From NCBI GenBank assembly GCA_947561585.1, contig CANNZV010000949.1, positions 124,001 to 188,000 of the forward strand: a stretch of DNA of 64,000 nt. Direction: 5' to 3'. This stretch comes from Caprella mutica (taxonomy: Eukaryota; Arthropoda; Malacostraca; Amphipoda; Caprellidae). A model generated the notes under the pieces. That model was not told the origin of the DNA. It ran no database searches and worked only from the letters and a program-made list of their open reading frames with translations. The position numbers and the translations under genes were made by a program. Below are positions 1 to 11,200 of this stretch, piece by piece. How positions within the stretch are numbered: position 1 is the stretch's first letter; every line of letters starts with the position of its first letter.

Positions 1-299
1 TTTTTTTCAGATTAGAGGGAGACGGTCCCCTTAACATCTTTTTGTAGCTTGCTATTGGCTACTGTGTACATAAATAACTTAAAAACTCTATAGGACCGAC
101 TCGACGCTAACATTTCGATGAATTTGTAGAAAATCAAATTTATATCACATTCCATTAAATATAGTTCATATCGGATGCATTTACTCTATTCGATAGAGCT
201 TGCTTTGTATTGAATCTATAATAACATATTTCACATTATCAATTAACAAACTGATTATACAAGACAGTTTTGCCCTACCTTTGAAAGTGATTACTTGAA
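1..299. other. AT-rich sequence, nothing recognised
   Basis: No coding potential or clear repeat was seen. It could be an eroded 5' part of the LINE fragment that follows. Confidence 0.3.
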
Positions 300-1320
300 A
301 TTTAGATGCTATTTTTAGATATTTTTCTCATGTTTAAAAATAAATGGTTCAAAGGTAATTTTTTTATTACTCTATTGATTAGATCTTACGTTACTGGTTA
401 CAAAACTGTAAAAAAATTAAATTGGGCTCTATTTATAATAAAACTAATGTTAATTTGGGAAAGCAAACTTTATGACTGGACTGTTTCTAACGGACTTTCC
501 CTTAATGCAAGTAAGACTTCTATTCTGTTTGTATCTAATAAAAAGCATCATATTGATCCTACTCTGTTTTTGAAAATTTATAATGCTCCTATTGACTTTG
601 AAGATTGCATAAGTTTCTTGGGGGTAAAAATAAACTATACACTAAAATTTTCAAATCATATCCAATTTATTTGCACTGAGGTTTCTAAGACATCTGGTAT
701 TTTTTATAGATTGAGTGACTATATTCCTTTTGGTGTGATGTTGAATCTATACTATTCTCTTGTGTATCCCTATCTTCTTTATGGTATTCTGACATGAGGT
801 GATGCAGCTGATGTTTACTTAAATCCTCTCATTGTGATTTAAAAACGAATAATTAGAAGCATTGCTTTATCTGATTAAAATGTAAAATTATTCGAGTTGA
901 TGATCTGCATAAGTTTATAATTGGTATCCACATGTTTAAAAAAACATATATCTGGTACAATAGACTACCCTAACCACGATCACAACACTAGAAACCGAAC
1001 TAACGCCACCACTTCATATCAGCGCCTCACCCAGTGCCAAAGATCGCTAACATTGAATGGACCTAGATTGTGGAATTCTGTCCCTGATTATATTAAATGT
1101 AGCAAAATGTGCAAATATTTAAGAGTAAGTTTAAAATGTTCTTACTAAGTGAATATGTATGAGTGACTATGTGACAGCTTTATTAGGCACTTTTGTAATT
1201 ACTGTAGTTAGCTTATTGCTCTCTGCCCGAAAAGTTCTTTTGAACTTCGCATGGGCTTGAGAAATAAATTGTATTGTATACTTTTTTACTTCCAATAAAG
1301 ATTATTATTATTATATTTAT
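300..1320 (+). pseudogene. 5'-truncated, frameshifted non-LTR (LINE) retrotransposon remnant
   Basis: Two ORF pieces in different frames (306-797 and 921-1148) look like the C-terminal end of a non-LTR reverse transcriptase polyprotein. The first has the post-catalytic RT pattern: W-x4-NGLSLNASKTSILFV, then FLGVKINYTLKFSNHI, then LYYSLVYPYLLYGIL. The second has the terminal block HNTRNR followed by GPRLWNSVPDYIK, typical of invertebrate Jockey/CR1/RTE-like LINEs. Stops and at least one frameshift separate them, and the catalytic fingers/palm and the endonuclease are missing, so the copy is dead and 5'-truncated. An ATT-rich tail follows AATAAAG near 1297-1320, as expected for a LINE 3' end. 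The family (Jockey, CR1 or RTE) cannot be fixed from this fragment. Confidence 0.8.
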
Positions 1321-1968
1321 TGCATTTAATTTAAGGTTTTCAGGTGAGTTTTGCATTACTCTTCACACTTTAAGCATTACTAATCCAAAACAATAACAAA
1401 TAACCTATAGTCCTATAGCGTAAAAAACATTATGCACCTATAAAAGTACCTATATAATTACCATAAAATACACAACACTAGAGATTGTAAGTAAGTCTTT
1501 TAGTTTTTCTATTTAATTTACAAGAAAGTCGAACACAGAAAGTTGATAACGAATATTCAAAAAATAATTAATTACGGAGCGACTATTTAATCAATTACTT
1601 TTCTGTTATCTTATATATAACCTATAATTTAAATTATTTCTAGATAAATTTTTATTTAGAGTGGAGGTTTAACCTCGTTTGTCCAGTTTTCAATTCATTA
1701 GCAATATACATGTTTACAGAATGAAAATTCTTTTTCTGCTTTCTGCATTTCCAGTTTTCCCGATTTTCGTTTTTCCAGTTCTGTTTCTTCCAACTTCCTG
1801 CATTTTCAATTATTTAATATTTTTTGCATTATCTGATTTTTATGTTTCTTCAATTTCTCTGTGGCTACTTACTGATTTTTCTGGAATTTTTGAAGTTTCA
1901 TTTTTCTGTATTTTAAGTTTCTCACATTTATCGACATTCAAATAATGACAAGGAAAACTATTAATGGG
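1321..1968. other. Non-coding AT-rich sequence
   Basis: A T-rich 88-codon ORF at 1679-1945 is compositionally driven (Phe/Leu/Ser) and resembles no known family. Nothing else was recognised. Confidence 0.3.
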
Positions 1969-2094
1969 ATTGATCATTAGAGTGAGAGATCAATCATACT
2001 GATTGATCATTAGAGTGAGAGGTCGATCATACTTATTGATCATTAGAGTGAGAGATCAATCATACTGATTGATCATTAGAGTGAGAGATCCATC
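1969..2094. repeat. 33-bp minisatellite, about 4 copies
   Basis: The core TGATCATTAGAGTGAGAG recurs every 33 bp, with the linker CAATCATACT between cores. Each unit contains the palindrome TGATCA. It lies downstream of the RhoGAP gene's 3' end. Confidence 0.85.
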
Positions 2095-3605
2095 ATTATT
2101 AGTTCGATACATTATATATTATTGTTTTAAATAGACATATTCAATTATTCAAATATATTTTCTTTCTCCTTTTAATGAAAAGTTCATATTGTAACTAAAT
2201 ACAAAATTTATAAAAGTATTTAAATCTATAATAATGCTGACTATATCTTAACGTAATCAGGTGTTAAAATGATTAATTCCTGTTTAGTTTTTGTCGTCAA
2301 TAGTGTATAGCAATACGTATTTGTATTAACTGTTCAGTGTATAGACTATGCGGAATTGACTTCACACTGCGACAAAAACAAGTGATGGTCACTTCAAGCA
2401 ATCATCTATGACAACTAACATCAGACATGAAGCAAAGCAACAACTAAAAAACGACACTAAGATCACCACCTTAGCTACTTATTTATTGCTTCTATTATAG
2501 GGGGTACTTACTTATTTAGCGAGGGATGCTAGGTAGTGCTATATTAGGTATATTCTTGGTCTACTTTTTTAGGGTTTTATTTATTTGGTATATGTTAAAT
2601 TTAAACTGCTGCACTATATTCAGTAGAATATACTTACTAATGTCGTGAGAGAAGTTAGGTACCATTTTACTATTTGCAGTTTTTGATCAACTTAAGTGCC
2701 TATTTATCTTTTCGAGATGAATATTAATCTAAAATGTTTTTGGTCTTCTTTTTATGTTCTATTCAACTGATCTCTTTTAATTTGAAGTGATATCATTATT
2801 ATTGCATTACCTATATTGAGTAAGGTCAATTATGTGAATGTATATTTCTTATGTACATACGTTCAGAGTCACTCAGATTTTGCTGATAAATGTGTAGGAA
2901 AATAGGAAGCGACAATTCGTTTATAGCAGATCCTTTTTGCTAATTTTATACTTTTTCAGAACGATCGAAATCTTTAAAAAAGAAATTATCTGTGCTCATA
3001 ACAAAGAAAACTATGGTGTTATTAATATCACAAAAATTTATATTTCTGACGGGAAAACTTGATCACATCTCGCAGACGGAAGAGTTGCATAAAACGAGGA
3101 CATAAATGAAAATAAAAAACAAAAATACATAGAAAATTATAATAATCGAAAGAAAGTTAAGAAGATGTGGAATAAAGACATAAAAATAGAAACTAAATCG
3201 AAACACACTAAGTATATTAAAATATCAATAATGGTGTACAATAATTCAGAAGAATAAATGGGATGTAAAAGTGAACACAATAAAAGGATTTAAATTTGAG
3301 TCGCAATAAACTAATAAAATATTGCATCTGTTAACAGATTTGCCTAAAATTATTTAAATTACAGCAATAGTGAGATTGAAGAAATAATTGAAAGGTAAAA
3401 ATTTGTTACAATGAAAAATATTAGTTTAAAAATATATATATTTTAAATCTCTGCTTGAATATTTTCCAATGCATCTTGATTAAATATCCTAAAATATTAC
3501 AAAATATATCTATATAATGCACTTCTAAATTACAACCAATGGAGAATATGCGTTACTGTTCAGATACTGTAGAGATTCTACGAAGAGTTTACAATAATCA
3601 CTTTT
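2095..3605. other. Presumed 3' flank/3' UTR of the RhoGAP gene
   Basis: No coding exon or clear repeat was seen. On the minus strand this follows the RhoGAP stop codon, so part must be 3' UTR. I found no confident AATAAA close to the stop. Confidence 0.3.
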
Positions 3606-5267
3606 TTACAAGTTTGTCTCGAAATGCACTTTAGAAGGAAGTGACGAAGCATTCATTGCCCTCTTAGGAGTGCCTAACTTGGTACCCAGAACACTGTTAC
3701 TTCTACTCTCGGGAGAACAGGAGGAAAGACTCTGTCTTTCACTGTCAGGAGTGGCTCTTCCTAAACTTGACTTCCTTCCAGATTCACAAACGGAAGACTT
3801 GGAGGAGGTGGGAGATACGTTCTCTTTACCTATTTCAATGAGAGACTTTCCATCAACTAGGGGCCCCATTTCAAATTCACTCACAAAGTTGAATTCAGAA
3901 TTCACGTTTGTGTCAGATGAGACAAGTACATTGGGAGAGGATAGAGGGGGCGCGCCATTATTCAGACACTGCAAGAGAGAGTTTGATAGATTGTCTTCAT
4001 CAACCGAATGAAAGCTCTTCGTCTCATCGGTCTGAGAACTCTCCAAGAGAATTGAGTTTGTTAGGTGTGGTGTAGTAGAAAGGACGTTGATAGCGTGGCA
4101 TGAAACACTTCGAATATCTTGTTTCGAATCAACAACGCTAGAGTCTGCAGAAAGGTATAAGGTGTCATTCTCTAGAACGGGAACACTCAGGCTTTTCTCG
4201 TACTTCACGTCATTGCTCACAGATGACGAAGAAATGCCATCGGTACTTAGAGAGTTGATGTTGTCAGTGCTACATTCATTACTAGTGACTATACTTCTAC
4301 TGGCGAGGTACTCCCTGAACACCATGGACAGGCTCTCATTGTGAGAGGTTTGTGCTGGAGATTCATCAATAGAAGCAATGGAAGTGTTCGAGATTTCAGA
4401 TTGAATCGGGGACAAAACTGAACCGGGACTACCAGTCGAATTGTAAGTTTTTAACCTTTCAGCTATTTGAGCCAGAGAAGATGAACTCAAGTGTTTGAAA
4501 AATGATCCAAGAGCTTGAGATGCGGATGAAGAGTATCGGTAATTTCTGTCTGAAGAAACAGCTTGAGAGGCTAGAGATTGTCTGAGTTCATTGATAACCG
4601 TTGGACTACAGCTTTCGTCAGCAATTTCTAATTCATTTTTCAATTTGTTGAGCATTAATGCGCCAGCTGAAGGAGAGTACATCTCACCCCTAGTGGATCT
4701 AGATCCGCTAGGACAGTAATCGACTTCATCGATGACAGCGGGAGAGAGTGTGGTAGAAATTTTGCCTAATTTTTCCGCACTTTTAAAACCGCTTCTACTG
4801 TTCAATCTAAAACTCCTCCTCAAAACACTAGAAATATTAGATAAACTCTTACTTTTGTCTTCCTTATTCATAGACTCCGAACTACTAGTCTTGTTAGCAA
4901 CATTTGAGCAGGTTAGGTCATTAACTTTCAATATATTTGAGTCACTTTTGTTCTTGCGCTTCAACGTAGATTTTCGTCGCAGCAAACTTACTTTACTAAC
5001 TTTTTTATCAGATTTGTCTTTTGAATTGTGACCAGACGCTTGTGGATCTTCATTAGCAACAGCATTCAGGTTCGAAGGGATATTTTCACTTGGATAAAAC
5101 TGGTCGTCATTCATTTGAACGGAGTTCGTTGTATCAGATGATGTCGTTTCATTCTCAGATTCCATGATTTTCTTTTGTAAGCTGACACTGCCGAAGGGTG
5201 TGGTAGTTTCTCCGCCACTTTTGTCCGATACAATTGGGCATCTGCTTCTGGGCGTTAGCACAAGAGC
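3606..5267 (-). CDS. ARHGAP19: ARHGAP19-like terminal exon 10
   Basis: Acceptor TTCGGTAG (5268-5270), phase 0, then 553 codons and a stop. Low complexity and Ser-rich, with about 14 S/T-P sites, a basic patch LLRRKSTLKRKNK and a KEN tripeptide followed by VSP (codons 3819-3827). Ends GTPKRAMNASSLPSKVHFET-NL. No catalytic domain was recognised; probably a disordered regulatory tail. Confidence 0.75.
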   Translation of the reverse strand, partial: ALVLTPRSRCPIVSDKSGGETTTPFGSVSLQKKIMESENETTSSDTTNSVQMNDDQFYPSENIPSNLNAVANEDPQASGHNSKDKSDKKVSKVSLLRRKSTLKRKNKSDSNILKVNDLTCSNVANKTSSSESMNKEDKSKSLSNISSVLRRSFRLNSRSGFKSAEKLGKISTTLSPAVIDEVDYCPSGSRSTRGEMYSPSAGALMLNKLKNELEIADESCSPTVINELRQSLASQAVSSDRNYRYSSSASQALGSFFKHLSSSSLAQIAERLKTYNSTGSPGSVLSPIQSEISNTSIASIDESPAQTSHNESLSMVFREYLASRSIVTSNECSTDNINSLSTDGISSSSVSNDVKYEKSLSVPVLENDTLYLSADSSVVDSKQDIRSVSCHAINVLSTTPHLTNSILLESSQTDETKSFHSVDEDNLSNSLLQCLNNGAPPLSSPNVLVSSDTNVNSEFNFVSEFEMGPLVDGKSLIEIGKENVSPTSSKSSVCESGRKSSLGRATPDSERQSLSSCSPESRSNSVLGTKLGTPKRAMNASSLPSKVHFETNL

Positions 5268-8200
5268 CTACCGAAAAAATAGCACAAAAGAATTAACAAC
5301 CTACAATATAAAAGACAGGTGAACTGGTTTAAATAGTTAGTTGACCAGTGTTAGATAAATATCGAAACTAGTTTTTTCTTCAAATAGAAGATTCCATACT
5401 GCACTAAATATGTGCTGTTGTCGAGCAGTCTGGTGGAAATAAATAATGTACTTGATTAGATTAATATAAACTGGTATTCTGAAGGTTGATAATATAAAAT
5501 GAAAAATTGTTATTAAACTTAATCTGACATTCTCACACAATTAAACTCGCACAATTTTTTTTTCTTGATTAGCAGTTGCGTTAGTTTGGATTATTTCAAG
5601 CGAAGTTTTACTTACTTGGGTGATGTTATCTTGCAAAACGGCGTTAGTAAGGGGCGATCCAGGTGATTGTGATAAGGCAGTGTAGGTGTTTGACAATAAC
5701 GTTCTAGTGTTAGAAGGAGTGTTCACCACACCATCTCCAAAAGTGTTAGTACTAGAGTGTGAATCAACCTTACTCTCTCCATCAGAAACAGAAACAAGGT
5801 CCAGGCATGTAGGTTTGCTGTGCAAGATTGGTGTGATAGGAACCCTGGGACAGTCGCTACGCTTCTTCTTATCCCGTAGACTCTGACTTAACCTGCTTCT
5901 CAGAGATATATTGGGACTACCTAGCATTGGTGACTTGAAAGCTGGAGTATTGAAGTCATGTGAAGGTCGAAGTTTTCTCCGTGAAGTAGGTGTACCGAAT
6001 GGTTTCACGAACTGTGAAGGTGGAGTCTGAGGTGTGCCAATTACGGAGCTGGCTCTAGGTATATTTCCTTCAGTAGACCGTCTTAGAGGTTTCTTCTCCG
6101 AGTTATAATGGCTGATGTAAGCTTCAGAGCAATCATTGCAAGCTACGGACTCTAGTTCAGTGAGAGATTTAGAGCACTTTAGACACTCCTCAGCTTTGGA
6201 ACTTTTGAAACAATTGACACTGCCCGACGAAGGATTTTTCCTCTTGGCAGGGGAGTGATTTTCGGATGCCGCGTTAGGTGGAAAGAGACACTTGCGTAGG
6301 TTTTTTGGTGTAGTAAGGTTATCCCAACTTTTGGCACGAACATGTTGGTTATGACTGGATTTAGGAGTTTTGGTAGTTGTACCTAGAGTAGGGGTGTTTA
6401 TGGATGTGATGTTGGTGATGAAAGGAGAGTTAGAGGTATGAGAATGTCCCAACGCTTTGCCTGGACTATAAGAACCACTTTTCTGTATGGTAAGAAGGAA
6501 GGGTGGACTGATTAGAAAAGAACATACGATTCATGCTGTAACAGATATATATGATCTCGTGCAGCGATATGAATGAGGTACAAAAATCAAGGTTTCAATA
6601 TTTCAATGAGTTAATCTTCACAAGTAAGTGAAAAAAGACAGTTAATATTTCTATCAAGTATGTCAGTTAATGATTAGAATAGAATAGAATACAAGAGCTA
6701 AAAATAATAAACACAGAACTAATATAGGATATAGAAATATGTTAGTAAAATTGTAAGTAATTTAAAAATTCATGCAAAGAGAACCAGTCATTCGAAATTA
6801 ATGAATTAGGTATTTTAAAGGATTGGATGAATATTTTATTGAATCAATTTAGCAAGTGTTTAACGTCTGAATCAGAACAGAGAAATATATCGATAATATA
6901 AGAAAAATAAGTAAGAGGGTACTCGGAGAAGTAGTCAACCGCGAAATTGGTTCCATGGACATACCACCATATGATGCTCATGGATGCAAAAAAGCTACTC
7001 ATTGAATACAGTTACTGACGAAAAAATGTGACAAAAAAACAAGCACCGGTAGCGGAGGCAAGAGGAAAAGGAAGGGTACATAGTAAATGAAGAGTCTACT
7101 CAAACAAAACAATTATAATTTCAAAGTTGAAGATCATAACAACAGTGTTATTCAAAATAACTGAAAGTAACGCCAAAAAAATGACAATTAAATATCCAAA
7201 TCACAATAGTTCGGTGCATAAGTTATATTATTACAAAATTATTCATTTATTAAAATTCTCAATTTGCTGAACTAGTCAGAATTTTAAGTTCCAACACATA
7301 TTTGAATATTTGAAAGCAAATAATTCGAAATTCCATACTACAAGGATCTACCTAAAAAAATTTAATGCCATATATACCTTATTCACATTTATTAATATGT
7401 AGTTTATTCCACATGCTATTTACCATAAGAGTTATTTGCACAATCATTACTCCAAATACAACAGATAATAACCAGCAATTTTGAAGGAGATTGCACAGAT
7501 CAAACGTCTAACCTTTACTTCGCATCAAATAGAACGGCTCATTAAAGCCTTAAAAAATATACCTGAACTAGATGACATTTGTAAATACGAGTTTGAAGTA
7601 AGAAACTGAATTAACACCAAATAAACAAATGCTGTGGCCATCAACTGTGATACAGTCGAACCAGCAGATACGATCACACGTGAAGGTAGAACCAGCAGAT
7701 ACGATCACACGTGAAGGTACAACCAGCAGATACGATCACACGTAAAGGTAGAACCAGCAGATACGATCACACGTGAAGGTATAACCAGCAGATACGATCA
7801 CACGTGAAGGTATAACCAGCAGATACGATCACACGTGAAGGTATAACCAGCAGATACGATCACACGTGAAGGTATAACCAGCAGATACGATCACAGGTGA
7901 AGGTATAACCAGCAGATACGATCACACGTGAAGGTACAACCAGCAGATACGATCACACGTAAAGGTAGAACCAGCAGATACGATCACACGTGAAGGTACA
8001 ACCAGCAGATACGATCACACGTAAAGGTAGAACCAGCAGATACGATCACACGTGAAGGTATAACCAGCAGATACGATCACACGTGAAGGTATAACCAGCA
8101 GATACGATCACACGTGAAGGTATAACCAGCAGATACGATCACACGTGAAGGTATAACCAGCAGATACGATCACAGGTGAAGGTATAACCAGCAGATACGA

Positions 8201-11200
8201 TCACACGTGAAGGTATAACAAGCAGATACGATCACACGTGAAGATATAACAAGCTGATACGAACACACGTGAAGGTATAACCAGCTGATACGAACACACG
8301 TGAAGGTATAACCAGCAGATACGATCACACGTGAAGGTATAACAAGCAGATACGATCACACGTGAAGGTATAACAAGCAGATACGATCACACGTGAAGGT
8401 ATAACCAGCTGATACGAACACACGTGAAGGTATAACCAGCAGATACGATCACACATGAAGGTATAACCAGCTGATACGAACACACGTGAAGGTATAACCA
8501 GCTGATACGAACACACGTGAAGGTATAACCAGCAGATACGATCACACGTAAAGGTAGAACCAGCAGGTACGATCACACGTGAAGGTATAACCAGCAGATA
8601 CGATCACACGTGAAGGTATAACCAGCAGATACGATCACACGTGAAGGTATAACCAGCAGATACGATCACACGTGAAGGAATAACCAGCAGATACGATCAC
8701 ACGTGAAGGAATAACCAGCAGATACGATCACACGTGAAGGTATAACCAGCAGATACGATCACACGTGAAGGTATAACCAGCAGATACGATCACACGTGAA
8801 GGAATAACCAGCAGATACGATCACACGTGAAGGTATAACCAGCAGATAAGATCACACGTGAAGGAATAACCAGCAGATACGATCACACGTGAAGGTATAA
8901 CCAGCTGATACGATCACACGTGAAGGTATAACAAGCAGATACGATCACACGTGAAGATATAACAAGCTGATACGAACACACGTGAAGGTATAACCAGCTG
9001 ATACGAACACACGTGAAGGTATAACCAGCAGATACGATCACACGTGAAGGTATAACAAGCAGATACGATCACACGTGAAGGTATAACAAGCAGATACGAT
9101 CACACGTGAAGGTATAACCAGCTGATACGAACACACGTGAAGGTATAACCAGCAGATACGATCACACATGAAGGTATAACCAGCTGATACGAACACACGT
9201 GAAGGTATAACCAGCTGATACGAACACACGTGAAGGTATAACCAGCTGATACGAACACACGTGAAGGTATAACCAGCTGATACGAACACACGTGAAGGTA
9301 TAACCAGCTGATACGATCACACGTGAAGGTATAACCAGCAGATACGATCACACTTGAAGGTATAACCAGCAGATACGATCACACGTGAAGGTATAACCAG
9401 CTGATACGATCACACGTGAAGGTATAATCAGCTGATACGAACACACGTGAAGGCAGAATCAGCTGATACGAACACACGTGAAGGCAGAATCAGCTGATAC
9501 GAACACACGTGAAGGCAGAATCAGCTGATACGAACACACGTGAAGGCAGAATCAGCTGATACGAACACACGTGAAGGCAGAATCAGCTGATACGAACACA
9601 CGTGAAGGCAGAATCAGCTGATACGAACACACGTGAAGGCAGAATCAGCTGATACGAACACACGTGAAGGCAGAATCAGCTGATACGAACACACGTGAAG
9701 GCAGAATCAGCTGATACGAACACACGTGAAGGCAGAATCAGCTGATACGAACACACGTTAAGGCAGAATCAGCTGATACGAACACACGTGAAGGCAGAAT
9801 CAGCTGATACGAACACACGTTAAGGCAGAATCAGCTGATACGAACACACGTGAAGGCAGAATCAGCTGATACGAACACACGTTAAGGCAGAATCAGCTGA
9901 TACGAACACACGTGAAGGCAGAATCAGCTGATACGAACACACGTTAAGGCAGAATCAGCTGATACGAACACACGTTAAGACAGAATCAGCGGTTCAATAC
10001 GGGAAAGAGTCAAAGACTAACTACACCTGAGACAATTATTCTTATCATATCAAAACTAAATTTTGTGAACATATATTGCATGTAAACCAAGAGACAGAGG
10101 GTAATAGGTAAGAAAAATTGTGAAAAAAATGAAAACGTAGAGAAAAACGAAAAAGGCTGTGATATGTAGAGACTGAAAAAAGTAAAAAGACTGAATAGTT
10201 ATAGGCCAAAAAGAGTAGGAACAAATCTGAGTCACTTTCTATTTTTTATTGGTCAGTGTGTAAATTGTTGGTGTTGAGAGTACAGAGTATAGTTTGACTG
10301 CAGACACACAGACCAACTGATAATTTATGCATTGAGTTCCTGACTCCTGACCTACATTGTAAAGGGAAGTGACAAAGTTAGGCCTACTATCTTTGCAACT
10401 AAATATAGCACTGTTGTGATCTCTTGGTGATTACTTTTAGGATATCTAAAAACAAATTAGGATAGAAGTAAATAGCAAGGATTGTAGAAGTAATAGTTTG
10501 CATAGTAACTAAGAGTGGCACAAATAGTGAGAAAACATGTTTGTCAGTCAGATTTCTGACGAAAATAATCACAGCTAAAACATGTTCATGCTTTTCCATT
10601 AAGTTTTATATGAATATATCAGCATCAATCAATCAACTGAGTATTTTTTCACACCAATATATAATTCAATAAAGGCAACACCATTCAAATTATGAACAAC
10701 ATATTAAGTATACGGAAAACTTTTAACATGTTTTAATAAATTATATTTAATATATTTAATGTTTACAAACTTTAAATGTAAAAAATATAAATAATGTACC
10801 TATAAAATCAACAACTGATATAATTTTAAACTAAAAATTTAAAAATTATAAAATAGCTCTAATTATTACTCTATAGTCTCCATGATAAACTTATACGAAA
10901 AGTTTATTATTATTGAAAATAATTTAACATTTTCATCCCTACATAGGACCACCAAATCAGAGAAAATAAGACTAATTTTTACCTAGAATAATTAGATTTA
11001 CTGAAGCTAATAGTAATTGTAAAGTTTTACGTCACTCTATGCCCAACTATTGTTTAAAAAAGAATATAGAAAATATTGTTTTAACCTTAATAACTCTAGC
11101 CATATATGTTACTAGCGTGTTACCCGTCAAAAATGACGACAATAAATTTTAAGTTACTTTTAAAATGCATATTTATTAAAAATAAGCGGATGATTTTGTT

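Noticed and set aside
4087..5031. Plus-strand ORFs opposite the last RhoGAP exon
   Set aside because: Antisense shadows of the minus-strand coding exon.
8325..9351. 83-codon minus-strand ORFs in the 31-bp array
   Set aside because: Three overlapping, mutually shifted copies of the same periodic translation; they are created by the 31-bp period (93 bp = 31 codons).
7659..9990. CRISPR array
   Set aside because: Units are contiguous with no unique spacers, there are no cas genes, and the sequence is eukaryotic.
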